From Antilocapra americana (taxonomy: Eukaryota; Chordata; Mammalia; Artiodactyla; Antilocapridae), in contig ML660774.1 of NCBI GenBank assembly GCA_007570785.1, forward strand, positions 4,376,201-4,440,200: 64,000 nt of DNA, in the 5' to 3' direction. The notes below the pieces were generated by a model that saw only the letters and a program-made list of their open reading frames with translations, made no database searches and had not been told where the DNA came from. The position numbers and the translations under genes are program-made. How positions within the stretch are numbered: position 1 is the first letter of the stretch; every line of letters starts with the position of its first letter. Below are positions 33,560-44,410 of this stretch, in pieces.

Positions 33560-33670
33560 TGTTTCATTCAAAAAATGATTGAGTCCCTACCGTGACCTAG
33601 TTCTACGCACTTGGGACTCTGTTGTGAACCTAACAGGTAGTATCCCTGCCTTCATAGAACTTGTCTTGTG
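33560..33670 (-). repeat. L2-like relic
   Basis: 'tttcattcaaaaaatgattg', 'agtccctaccgtgacctagt', 'gtatccctgccttcatagaa' follow the reverse L2 3' order. Confidence 0.6.
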
Positions 33671-33829
33671 TGGTTTTCCTAAAAGTCAAACACCCAAGAA
33701 TGAGCCTCCAGTTTCACCTTTGATTAATTTAGAAAGCAGATTCAAAAATCTGTTTTAAGAACAGAAAATCAATAGACCACAAAATATCATTTAATTAACT
33801 AATGTTTATTTTATTAATATTACCTGGCT

Positions 33830-33945
33830 GTTTGAAATACAAAGATGTGTACGGCAGTGGTTCTTCCTCTGAGTGGAGAAGACACAGGTAGAAATAAAAA
33901 CAGTGCAATATATAAAAGTACAATAACGCTAGCAGTCATCTTTGG
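33830..33945 (-). repeat. L2-like relic
   Basis: 'gaaatacaaagatgtgtacg', 'cctctgagtggagaagacac', 'aaacagtgcaatatataaaa' resemble the segment normally following the one at 33560. It may be the same insertion with sequence between. Confidence 0.35.
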
Positions 33946-34079
33946 TTACCCAATCTAAGTTGAACTTTTGTCCATTTAGTGCCTTACCGGTCCTGGTTTC
34001 CTTCTTTCTTTTTCACTTTTGCACGCATCACTCTCCATGTATTTTGTATTTCATGTATTTGCATGTTTCTTGTTTGAGT

Positions 34080-34195
34080 TCCTGTGAAAGGTAAGCCACG
34101 TGAGGTCAGGTTTCCTGGCTACCGTGTTTCACTGTTGTATCCTCAGCTTCTGGAGCAGTACCTGATGCAAACAGGTGTGCTGTAAACAGTTTCTT
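34080..34195 (+). repeat. L2 3' end relic
   Basis: 'cacgtgaggtcaggtttcct', 'tgtttcactgttgtatcctc', 'gcagtacctgatgcaaacag' match the L2 ending '...gcagggact...ctgtatccccagcacctagcacagtgcctggc'. Confidence 0.55.
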
Positions 34196-35858
34196 CCAAA
34201 ACATGCAGGAATTATGGGAATTATCATTTTAATGAATCTGATCTTTATCCTGTAGACACAGAGATCCTAAGTGTTTTTAAACAAGATCGGCGTAGTAGGG
34301 ACACAAGCAGTACCAGTGATGCTACAGAGGAGTAGGATTTTGGAGGCAGGGACTGTTAAGAGCTAAAAATAAGAAGAGATATCCAGCTCCTGTTCCAGCT
34401 CTTTGCTAATTTTGACTCTGTAGGGAAGCCCTGTCTATATCAATTCGTAAGAATTGTCGTATCTTGCAGGTTAACACAGAGATTTCATTCAGAACATGTA
34501 AGTCCTGAAAGAGTTAACCCACCTAACAAAGTGTTGAATGAATTTTCCAGAGGTACCTGGAGAGTAGCTCAAACACGGGCGATTCTGGCTCAGTATGTAA
34601 CAGAATGGGGTTAAGAGAACTGTGTAAGGCTTGAAAAAGGAGAATCAGAGAAATTAGAAATAAAAGGGACTATTAGATCATGTTGTCCATCGCCTACGAA
34701 GGCAAATTGTTGCTGACAGTGTATTACAGCTTTACTCTTTGCAGTAGATTTTTACAGGCTTCCCAAGATATTTCTTACCTGTCCAGAATAATGAACGGGA
34801 TGATTTTTTTTTTTTTTCCCCAGCATCTCACCACTAGAAAGCATAGCTTTTCACTGACACTGGCTTTTACTAGAGAGCATGGTGAAGTCTAGCATCCTTT
34901 TCTAATAGCTTTGTGTGTTTGTAGGTACAAAATAGAGTCTGGACTGTTGGAAAGAGAAGTTCACAAGATTTCTCTCTGTTTTGTTTAGCACAATTATTTT
35001 TTTTTTATATAAGATGAAATATACTTAACCTGAGTGCCATGTATTGAGGAGGAGGTCCATAGACTTGAAAAATCATTAAAAAGTGAAAAATGTGAAACTT
35101 CTTGGATGATTAATTCAATTATTTTATTTTATTGGGTCCTATGTATAAAATGCTAAAAAAAAAAAACAACCACAACCACTAGCCTGATGCATTTTATTAA
35201 AATTTACTGTGTTTTCTCCTAATTCATCTAACAATTGTCCTACCCATCCCCCACTCCACCTCCAGCTGCCATAACAAAGGAATTCTCTGCTGTGTAGATG
35301 AATCCTTAGGCTTCTCAAAAGGGTAACGAAGGTGCCCAGGCATCTAATGGTAGCGCCAGGAGAACCTGGAGCTCTAACTCATCTTCCAATGCTTTGTCTT
35401 ACCCACTGCTTCTGGGGAGAAAGAGACTGTAGAACCACAGTACTGGAAAACGTATCATGGTTACTTATCATAATCACTTGTAATGGCTTTTTAATTGGAG
35501 CACTTGAACTCTTATCAGAAAATCCATTTTATGTCCTTTTCAACATGAAACATTATTACTATCAAATCCATTTTTTTAAAAAAGATAAATATCTACATTC
35601 CACTTCCAGAGTTCCACAATTAAGTCTAAAAATAGCTGAAATGGTAAACAAAAGCTTGCCTTGTTACTCATAAACTATTTTAACTGATGGTAAAACATGA
35701 GTCTTAGATGCTTTAATCTGGCTGTCTTTCAAAGACAACTTATTTATAAAATCTGTATCAGGACTTCCAAAAGGTAACTTAGATTTTTTTGACAATTTGT
35801 GGAATGTTAACTTTATTTTAATTAAAAAATTAGTTTTTTTCAAACTTGTGAATCACTT
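34196..35858. other. Unique non-coding sequence
   Basis: No gene or repeat family is recognised over 1.6 kb. T runs occur at 34806-34817 and 34998-35007, and an A run at 35155-35166. A 113-codon plus-strand frame at 35332-35673 has no recognised motif. Confidence 0.5.
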
Positions 35859-35870
35859 ATTTATTAGAGT

Positions 35871-36096
35871 GGGGCTTCCCAGGTTGCTCTAGTGGTAAAA
35901 GAACCCACTTCCAAATGCAGGAGACATGGGTTCAATCCCTGGGTGGGGAAAATCTCCTGGAGTAAGACATGACAACCCACTCCAGTATTCTTACCAGGAA
36001 AGTCCCATGGACAGAGGAGCCTGGTGGGCTACGGTCCTTAGGGTCTCAAAGAATAACACACAACTGAGCGACTGAGCACAAACAGCACAAAGCACC
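35871..36096 (+). repeat. Bov-tA SINE with 12-base target duplication
   Basis: Full-length copy from 'ggggcttcccaggttgctct' to 'actgagcgactgagcacaaa'. The duplication ATTTATTAGAGT lies at 35859-35870 and 36097-36108, which fixes the element's limits and shows standard L1/BovB-type retrotransposition. Confidence 0.97.
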
Positions 36097-36284
36097 ATTT
36101 ATTAGAGTCTTTGGAGACTAGTGAGTCTGTATCTACAATTTCATTTCAGGGAAAATAGTGATGATTCAAAGGGTTAAAAATTCCAACATCTACAAGTTAG
36201 AAAACAGTCCATGAAATGGAGCGGCTCGGTTTGGGGGCAAATAAAAGCTGATGGAATTGCTGGTGTCTACACTAATCATACTGT

Positions 36285-36490
36285 GTGGATTGGGCACTCT
36301 TCTGTGGGGTTTATAGGTATTAATTTACTCTAGCTCCACAACAACCTGAATAAGTGGTCTAATTATCATCCCCATTGCAAGGTCAAGAAAGCAGAGGGTG
36401 GAGCAGCTTATGGATCCAAACACAGCTAAGGGTGGACCCAGAGATAAACCCAGTGTTCCTCCTCTTCACAACTGAACAGTAGGGCCACTG
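36285..36490 (+). repeat. MIR SINE
   Basis: 'ttgggcactcttctgtgggg', 'ctagctccacaacaacctga', 'taattatcatccccattgca', 'gacccagagataaacccagt' in MIR plus order. Confidence 0.8.
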
Positions 36491-36606
36491 CTCAACCCCC
36501 AGCATGGGGTATGGAACCAGTTCGTCACTTCTGTGTTTTTAATAGAAGCCAGAAACCCAGATTTTTTTTTTCTTTTTAGTTAAAATACAATTGCCTTACA
36601 ACATTA

Positions 36607-37155
36607 CATAGGCATACTTCACTTTATTCCAGTTTGCATATTCTTTATTTTTTTTCTTTGATTTACAAATTGTCAGTTTGTGGCAACCCTGCATTACTAG
36701 ATAATGGTTCACATTTTTTTTTAGCTGTAAAGTATTCTTTTAATTAAGGACTGTACATTGTTTTTTTTATTTTATTTTATTTTTTTAAGCCATCAGCTAT
36801 TGCACACTTAATATGCTGTCCTGGGTGGCTCAGATGGTAAAGAATCTGCTTGCAATGCAGGAGACCAAGGTTTGATCCTTGGGTCTGGAAGATCCCTTGG
36901 AGAGGGAAATGGCAACCCACTTTAGTATTCTTGCTTGGAAAATCCCATTGACAGAGGAGCCTAGCAGGATACAGTCCATGGGGTTTCAAAGAGTAAGACA
37001 TGACTGAAGCAACTTAGCACACAGGGCGCATAGGGGAAACATAACTTTTATATGCACTGGGACACCAAAAAATTTATATGTCTCACTTTATTGCCACATC
37101 CATTTTCTTTTGGTGATCCAGAACTGAGCCCACACTACCTTCTGAGGTCTGCCTG
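36607..37155 (+). mobile_element. Tigger1-type DNA transposon, internally deleted
   Basis: The left end reads 'ggcatacttcactttattcc' and 'gtcagtttgtggcaaccctg'. The right end reads 'ttaattaaggactgtacatt', 'ctattgcacacttaatatgc', 'acataacttttatatgcact', 'ctgaggtctgcctg'. These are the two ends of Tigger1; the transposase gene between them is gone, with the joint near 36715. TA at 36605-36606 and 37156-37157 is the expected Tc1/mariner/pogo target duplication. Confidence 0.85.
36816..37024 (+). repeat. Bov-tA SINE nested in Tigger1
   Basis: Head 'gctgtcctgggtggctcaga', then 'tgcaatgcaggagaccaagg', 'ggaagatcccttggagaggg', tail 'aagacatgactgaagcaact'. It interrupts Tigger1 near its 3' end, giving a three-level nest with the surrounding L1M. 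Confidence 0.94.
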
Positions 37156-37489
37156 TACTAGTTTTAGGTGTACAGCATACTAATTCAATATTCGTTTATG
37201 TTGTAAAATGATCCCAATGTCTAGTTAACATCCATCAACCGTATACAGTTACAGACTTTTTTTCTTATGAGAACCTTTAAGATTTGCTCTCTTAGCCACT
37301 TTCAAATAGGCAAGTTTTATAGGAAATTCATAGTTTTTAAATGCTAGCGACTAGTGACAAATACTTTAAAAACAATGTGGGTTCAACAGAAAGTGTCTGC
37401 TGGTTAGCCCTGGCAGTAAACTCTAATTTATGACCTCGGCTTGATGCATAAAGAGCACATGATGAAGACTGGCAGGTTTCCTGGAAATT

Positions 37490-37840
37490 TACCAGACAGG
37501 CCAATTTTCATTTGTCACCTCTCGGGGCCCTCCCAGTGCCCTCACACACATCAGAATCCACCTTCTGTCTGTGAGCACAGGCCAGAGAGGGGCTTGTCAG
37601 TCGAAGAGATTTGTAAAGTGCAGGCAGAGTGTATTTCGGTGGACCTTCGAGAAACCCCCAGAACTTGAAAATAGAAGCAGATTCGGACCTGAACAGACAC
37701 AGTGGCTTGCTTCTGTCCACGGCACATTCTCAAACAGGACGCATGCTGATGGTACAATGAAAGGCCTCTTTACTGCAGAGCAGCTAAAAAGAAAGTCTGG
37801 AAATTACCCCAGAATTGAAGCAGACACTTGAAATCAAGGC
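37490..37840. promoter_or_regulatory. Candidate conserved non-coding block
   Basis: Repeat-free, near-balanced GC, with several CpGs ('ctctcgggg', 'gtcgaag', 'ttcggtgg', 'ttcgag', 'ttcggac', 'cacggc', 'gacgcatg'). Overlapping frames on both strands stay open for 68-86 codons, but none shows a recognised protein. The composition differs from the AT-rich flanks. Either conserved regulatory DNA or an undetected exon is possible. Confidence 0.25.
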
Positions 37841-38169
37841 CAAGACCAAAATGCATGTCCGATTACACTCTCCCAGCCAGTTAATAAGGCCATGATTTGA
37901 ACAGGATGAATCTATAGCTGGATATACCCCTCCCCTCAGAACAGTAACACCCACGCACACAGAGACTAATATGCCATATTTTTAAATTATAAAATTGGTG
38001 ACCTAAATCTTAATGGCTTACTTACTAAGTAAACAGATCTAAGATTCTCAATGGATATTTAAAAAAAAATAAAACTGCTTGTAATATTATTTAATGTGTA
38101 TTCATTTACCGCTTAATTCTGGGGTCAAATAATTTGTTTACAGTCATTTAAGCTTCATAATGGTGCTTA
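37841..38169. other. Unique AT-rich sequence
   Basis: Nothing is recognised. Confidence 0.45.
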
Positions 38170-38275
38170 AAGGACACACAGGATTTGCCCAAATTTACAG
38201 AACTACAAAGAGGATTAAACTGAGACCTTCTGATACCACATTACACTGACTTAACTACTCATTACAAAGGTTACA
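38170..38275 (+). repeat. Possible MIR relic
   Basis: 'gatttgcccaaatttacaga' and 'ttaaactgagaccttctgat' fit the 3' half of MIR; the 5' half is not recognisable. Confidence 0.35.
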
Positions 38276-38984
38276 AAATAAGCAGCGTTTGCCAAATAAA
38301 ATAATCACAAACAGCACATTGACTTGAACATGGAAAAATTGACAATGACCAGTTATTGATTTGAACTAATAACTGATTTAATATGTTTTCTAATACAAAG
38401 CATAGTAAATACAACAAGAAGAAAATTTATATTTATTTTAAGCAATAATATCTATTCTAAGATGAGTTTAATAAAAGAAGTGAGTTTTAGGTAATCTTAA
38501 AACACAGTGGGGAAGAAAAGCAATATTCTTGGCTTCTTTTAGATTATACTGTAGTCACATAACAATAAGACTCATTTTTTTTTTCTTTTCTGTTTTGACT
38601 TAGTGAGAATGGCCGATTTTAAACAGTGAAGTTTCAGTATAGTTTGTAACATTTTTTAAAGATATTTAAATTTCACAGAGGTAAATTGAAATTTAATTCA
38701 TTTGAGAATTAATAATTTCTCTATTCTTTCTTTACTTTCTTTATGCAATATGGTTTCTAACTTTATTTGTTGAGTTGATTGTGTAAGATATCAGTAGAGA
38801 TCAACAGAATGTGCAGCGAGCGAAACTTGTTCTCAGCGGTTGACAGATGCATGGAAGATTATTCTTGCTCAAGATCTAGAACAACAAATGTTGAGACTCT
38901 ATATCTTCAGAATAAATGCATATTTTCCAATTCTGGCCTCATGGAAGAGAATAAGTCAAAACATTTTTCCAAGTGATTCCCCCT
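38276..38984. other. Unique AT-rich sequence
   Basis: Nothing is recognised. A T run lies at 38575-38584. Confidence 0.45.
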
Positions 38985-39110
38985 TACCATGCTGTAAGCA
39001 TTTTGACAGCAGAGACTGAGTCTTATTTATCTCTAATTTTCTGTCCCCAACTCCTGCCATAGTACCTCACACTGTAATGATGTAGATGATGAATGGATGA
39101 ATGATTCAAC
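38985..39110 (+). repeat. L2 3' end relic
   Basis: 'gctgtaagcattttgacagc', 'agagactgagtcttatttat', 'catagtacctcacac' and the final 'gaatggatgaatgattcaac' match the L2 3' end with its short GAAT-type repeats. Confidence 0.65.
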
Positions 39111-39137
39111 AAATGAATGGAGAGAGAGAAAGAGAGA

Positions 39138-39242
39138 TCGTATTCTTACCTGGGAAATCCCATTGACAGAGGAGTCTAATGGGCTACAGTCCATGGGATT
39201 ACAAAAGAGCTGGACATGACTGAGCAGCTAAACAACAACAAA
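39138..39242 (+). repeat. Bov-A SINE 3' fragment
   Basis: 'cgtattcttacctgggaaat', 'gaggagtctaatgggctaca', 'agctggacatgactgagcag', and an AAC-rich tail. The tRNA-like head is missing. Confidence 0.9.
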
Positions 39243-39507
39243 AATGCATTCACTACTAATCTAGCTAGATGGTGTGTATCATGATCAGGGATGGCTGGAT
39301 ACACCATCAAGACCACCTCTAAAAGAACTTCTTGTGTTTTTTTCAGGGCTGTCCCATCTGTTCCCTGCCCCTCCATGCCTTTCAAGCACACAGGGCTTTC
39401 TTTCATTCACCCTCCTTTTTCAAGAATGCCCTCTCAAAAAAATAAGCAGCATCTTTCAAAGCAGTCCAAGTATAAACTTCATGCAAATTTGCATTGACTG
39501 AGGATAT

Positions 39508-40164
39508 ATGATAACTCATTTTTGTCTTCTGCCAAAAGAAGGACAGATGTTGGAGGGAAAAAGGCAACAGAGCCTTCCCAGAAAAACCTTGAGACATTTT
39601 GAGAGAAGGAGCATGGTGAAGGGAAGTGGAGAGGGAGACATGAGTGGGAAGACGAGAATAGATAAAAGGGGGGTTATAAATGCTAAGTTTAACTCAGCAA
39701 AGTCACCTACTATGGTTTATATTAAACTTGTATCTCAATATTGGGGAAAAAAAATTCTGGAGAGACTGAAAGGTACTTTGTTCTCCCTACCAGTTGGCAG
39801 CCTTCATTTTTTTAAGACCAGGGTCCTCAAGGCATTTAAACATCATTTTGTGAGAAAGAGAAAGACAAAGAGTAATAAACTTTGGTTTAAAGTTTGGGGT
39901 AGTTGGTATGAATCTCCAGAACCTTCAGGGCAGGAAGTGGGTTATCTTCTCATCATGGCAAGTTGTGGTCTCTGTACCCTGAGTAGCAAGGCACGATTTG
40001 TCATAGTTCTTTGTGGGTGGAAGTGGAAGAGGAACACAAGAAAGGAGAAAAGGAGAAGGAAGAGAAATCTAGTCCATCCCATCTGTTCGCATACTGATTT
40101 CTCCACTGTACTAAATTTCATAATATGTGGGAAAGCAAGGAGAGGTATTTTCTTGATTTTATAG
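39508..40164 (+). other. Longest open frame in the window (218 codons), unrecognised
   Basis: ATG to stop, 218 codons, rich in K and R (notably residues about 115-125 and 175-190, e.g. 'KRKTKSNK' and 'KWKRNTRKEKRRRKR'). No domain, signal peptide or repeat is recognised. The last 5 codons overlap the start of a MIR relic. Purine-rich DNA lowers stop frequency in this frame, so chance is a reasonable explanation. No promoter, Kozak-like context, polyadenylation signal or splice evidence supports a gene. Confidence 0.12.
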
Positions 40165-40260
40165 AAAAGAGAATGGAAGAACCTAGAAATTAAGAAAATT
40201 ACCTAAGATCTCATAGCTGGTCAGTGACAGGCTAGAAATAGAATCCAGTTTCTTTAAAAT
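40150..40260 (+). repeat. MIR fragment
   Basis: 'tagaaaagagaatggaagaa', 'gaaaattacctaagatctca', 'tagctggtcagtgacaggct' follow the MIR 3' half. Confidence 0.6.
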
Positions 40261-40589
40261 TAACCTCAGGACTATTTTCAACCGAACATACTGGTTATAA
40301 TATTTTAAAATATCTGACTACAAATAACATAAGCAAAGTAAAAGTAAAGACACAATTAAAACGCCATCCAGAGAATTCAGCCAATAGTCATATGTTAGAA
40401 AAATACTCTGATCAATACTGTAAAGATGATGAGAAAATTGTCCTTCACCTAAACTGGACTATATTATTTCCATAGTTAACAATATCTGTTAACTCAAAAA
40501 AAAAATCATTCACAGATATTAAAGACTTCAGTTTGATAGCCAACATATAAAGCCTATACATGCCACTAGACTTTATAACTCAATCCGTA

Positions 40590-40770
40590 GTAAAACGTGG
40601 GATTTGTTGTCAAAAGACCTCTTTTCACATCTTAGCTCCCTATGCGTGTGACCTTGGACAAATGTCCTTTTTAGCAAACGGCAACTAAAAGTCCTTGTAT
40701 GGTCATTGTGGAAATTAAGAGAAATAATCTGAAACATACAAGCAGGATCACTGCATATTAAGATATGCAA
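40590..40770 (-). repeat. MIR SINE
   Basis: 'ctccctatgcgtgtgacctt', 'ggacaaatgtcctttttagc' and 'attaagagaaataatctgaa' match reverse MIR. Confidence 0.65.
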
Positions 40771-41047
40771 GCCTATAGGATCATAGTTTTATGCCCACCT
40801 ATTACAGCAGTTATGGGGCAGGGAAGCCCTAGTTAATTTTCCTTTGGCACTTTAGTAATATTTGCAATATTTGAACTTTGGGATAGAATATATATATTCC
40901 TGTGGTAATCAGAAAATGAATTTTATTGAAAACAAGTTTCTCAGTAAAGGGACAAATAAACATGATGTGTCACCAGTAGGACATGGTAAAGAGTGTACAG
41001 CCTGACTTCTGCACTGTGCCAACCCAAAGTGCATCATTTGAATCCAG

Positions 41048-41143
41048 TCCTGAGATCCCGTGGACAGAGGAGCCTGATGGGCTACAGTCCATGGAGTCGC
41101 AAACAGTCGGACATGACTTAGTTAGTGACCAAAAAACAGCAAC
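41048..41143 (+). repeat. Bov-A SINE 3' fragment
   Basis: 'gatcccgtggacagaggagc', 'ctgatgggctacagtccatg', 'cagtcggacatgacttagtt'. CpGs persist in it, suggesting moderate age. Confidence 0.92.
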
Positions 41144-43145
41144 ATGAGTAAATGGTAGGCAAATCTATACTGATGGACAGTCCGTAATGTGTCTGGTTGG
41201 TTACCCCCAAAACTGTTCAAGTCCCGGAAGTTAAGACTGAGGGACAGTTCCAGATTGCAAGGGGATTAAGCAGTCAGGACAAGTGAGCACAGTATGTGAT
41301 CCTGGATCAGGGCCTTTTGCCTGAAAGGGCATCATCTGGAAAGTGGGTGAAATATGAACACAGTCTCTCAGTGTACTCGTACTAGTAAATTTGAAATGGT
41401 TTTAAAAAGAACTATTTTTGAAAATGAGATGATGCTTGCAAAGCACTTCTGTATGACTGACAGGTAGTATGTGTTCATGAATATGACTTCTCCTTCATTC
41501 TCATGGTATAGCAGACAACTTCTTGTTAGACTTCCTGAATGTGAATTCCGCTATTTTAATGTGTTTTTTTTTTTAAAGAACAAAAACAAAAAAAGAATAA
41601 CACGAAGACATTAAGAGTCTTATTAGATAGTAAATCCCTAGATTTGAAGGAAATGGTCCTTTCTGTGTTTGTTTTATCCTTTGGGAATAATCTGGAGCCT
41701 TGTATGAAGCAGATGTTCAAAGAGGACTTATTGAATACATAAACTATTTGTAAACTCTTACTTTGGAAAGTTAAAAGGAGGTAAAAATAGTTCATCATCT
41801 GTTGTCATTTGTCAACACTTTGAAAGGTTTACAAAGAAGCTTCACATTTCATTGTCATAGAAAATCAGCCCACATAGTTCAAATACCTGTATTTAAGTAT
41901 AAAATTTAACTTGAAACTTGTCTTAAGGAAAAGGAAAATGAAAAAGAACAATTGTAGTAACTTTGCTATTGTTCTGATAGAGAACATATTGAATAACATC
42001 CAAAATACCTTCTTCTAAACAAGTGCATTTTAATATTAGCTATCTTGAGATATTTTTGAGCTGATGTCTAAGTATAAATGAAAATGCATACTTCACAACT
42101 TGAGCCATTCCAGAAAAGGCGGAGGTTTTCTTCCTTTGGTCTTTTATGATTCAGCTGCTCTGAGAGAAACAGGCTGAAATCAATCTCATTACTTATCTGT
42201 TTTATCATTTGATTTCAGAGAGTCTCTGCTTTGATTACTTAAAAGATGGCATAGTTCTATGAAGCTGCAGCCAACTGACATACAGATTTAAATCCTCAGA
42301 TAAGAGTGTATGGAGAGCAGATAAAAAGGCCCAGTCTCTACTAGAAACTCCCCAGCTGGGAGTGAGGCTTGCAAATGGGCAGAGATAGGAAGGGGCAGTT
42401 TTCACCCACACTCTAGTCCTTAGGAGACCCATTGTCTCTATAATCTTCTTTATCTCTCTACCTGCAAAGTAGTCCCATGAGATTTCTCTCAGAAAATGTC
42501 TCAGACTTTCTGACTCTTGTTTTGTGTGATTGATGATAAGACCTCAGTGATTCTGTTCTTGATCGAGCACATGCTCCCTATGAGAAATATCTTTTATATC
42601 TTTTTAAAATAATACTTAAATCAGTCCATTATGATTAGTTAATGTGCTGAATGTTATCAAAGTCCTTAAGAAAAAAGCATCATGTCTTCCTAAGGATCTG
42701 AGTCACTCTGAGAACTCAAAGTGACCTTGAACTTCCCTCCTTTGTCTACAATAGACAATGGGGATTAGAAAACAAAACAAAGCTAAATATAACACAACCC
42801 AGTGATTAAAGAAGTCATTCAAAGATGACCAAAGATCTTGATCCAGTTTGCTCTAGTAGGTTATATTCTATTACCAAAGGTTGTAAATGGTGTGTTTCTC
42901 TGGTTATAAAGACAAAGTAAAACACCTAAGAAAAACTAGGAGAGCCATCTACGAATAATCTAGTAGACAGACTTCATGGAGAAGGGCAAAACATTTGCTT
43001 TATTACCTGTTAATCAGTGGAAACTATAATCAGGGTGATTGATTGGCAGTCTACATAGTAGGGCCGACTAGTTTTGCAACCAGTGGCTATTTGAATATTG
43101 CCAATTCTCAATGACCAAGTTTTAACTTTTTAATAAAATTATGGT
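41144..43145. other. Unique non-coding sequence
   Basis: Two kilobases without a repeat or gene that I recognise, one of the longer repeat-free spans. A T/A run lies at 41563-41577. Confidence 0.5.
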
Positions 43146-43200
43146 ATTATTGGATTGGCCAAAAAGTCTGTTTGAGTTTTTCCATAGATGGCCAACTACC
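43146..43200 (+). mobile_element. Mariner terminal repeat (ruminant type)
   Basis: 'tattggattggccaaaaagt' then 'ctgtttgagtttttccat' matches the terminal inverted repeat of the ruminant mariner family (consensus begins 'attgggttggccaaaaagtt'). The following 'ggccaacta' could be the tip of the opposite terminal repeat, so this may be a collapsed MITE. No transposase sequence is present. Confidence 0.65.
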
Positions 43201-43222
43201 CTTTTTTTTTTTTTTTTTTTTA
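43201..43222. repeat. Poly(T) run
   Basis: About 21 consecutive T after the mariner end. Confidence 0.9.
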
Positions 43223-44189
43223 AATAGGCTAGTTATAGTTTGTTTGTTTTCCTATGGTCAGTATGATCTGTGGGGAACTTGACCGGAAACCCATAGACCA
43301 TAGAATTTCACATAGTAGGCCAATAGAATAAGGAAAAGGTGAAATAGTTAAAGTGAAATTACTCTTTATCTGTGAGGTATTTTTCTTCTGCTGCATATAC
43401 TGAAATTGTACTTTTGAACCCAATTGTAGAGGTCTGTAAAGGTATACAGTATTCCTCATCAAAAAAGAGGTTATCAGTTTGGAAAGGCAAGAATTCATAA
43501 TGCAAATTTTAAATTAGTATTAGAAAAAGCACCTTCAATAACTTTGATTATCCTGTCAGCTATGAATAGAATATTACTTGTTGGCTTTTATCAGTGCATT
43601 ATTTTGTTATGGTATTAAATTATTCATAATGTATAGTAATAAACCTATAGCCTTTGACATTCTGGCACATCTTTTTGTCTTCCCAAGACCATGAGGTCTG
43701 AAGCAACCATTGATAAAAGAGAAAGGAACAAAACGGTCAGTTCACACCTCAGCAAACCTTCTAACCAGAGCCTAATTTATTATGTATCTTTAAAATGCAA
43801 TTACGGTACCTGAACTTTTTCAAAGAAATGCTTCACGAAAGTGAGACAAAGCATGGCTTGGCTGAGATCGGGTCTAACCTCATGAATAAAACACATAAAC
43901 ATGCAGAGTGCACTCTGCAGCTGACCACCTTGTCGTCTTTCCCAGTGGAGGAGAAGCAGGAAAAATGACACACTGAGAAAAGGGATTCAGTGCCTGCGTC
44001 TCACTGGTAGCCCTTAACGGCTCTGCACCCTATTTGTGCATGATGTGATCAGTCACAGGGTGGCTCTTCTTCAGGCTGACCACAGTCTAACATAATCACA
44101 ACAGCTCAGTGGCAGCTGCTCCCACCTAAACTCTGACAAAGCATAAACCTCGGGCGGTTTTTGTGTAGCTGTCTTACAGAGAGGTTTAA
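43223..44189. other. Unique non-coding sequence
   Basis: No gene or repeat family is recognised. GC rises somewhat between 43910 and 44160. Confidence 0.45.
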
Positions 44190-44410
44190 AAGTGAAAATG
44201 TCTGTCGCTCAGTCATGTCTGACTCCTTGCGACTCCAAGGACTGTAGCCCCCCAGGCTCCTCTGTCCATGGGATTTTCCGGGTAAGAGTACTGGAATAGG
44301 TTGCCATTCCCTTCTCCAGGGGATCTCCCTGACTCAGGGATCAAACCCAATCTTTTATGTCTCCTGCATTGGCAGGCGCATTCTTTACCATCTGAAATCA
44401 CCAAGAAAGC
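44190..44410 (-). repeat. Bov-tA SINE
   Basis: Reverse copy: 'agtgaaaatgtctgtcgctc', 'ccccaggctcctctgtccat', 'cttctccaggggatctccct', 'ctcctgcattggcaggcgca'. Confidence 0.95.

Larger units (their letters stand above)
36577..37335 (-). repeat. L1M-type LINE 3' end, split by Tigger1
   Basis: The left piece (36577-36606) reads 'aaaatacaattgccttacaa', the usual L1 3' start in reverse. The right piece (37158-37335) continues 'ctagttttaggtgtacagca', 'tctagttaacatccatcaac', 'aagatttgctctcttagcca'. The intervening 550 bases are a Tigger1-type element. If that insert is removed, the two L1 halves are collinear. Confidence 0.85.
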
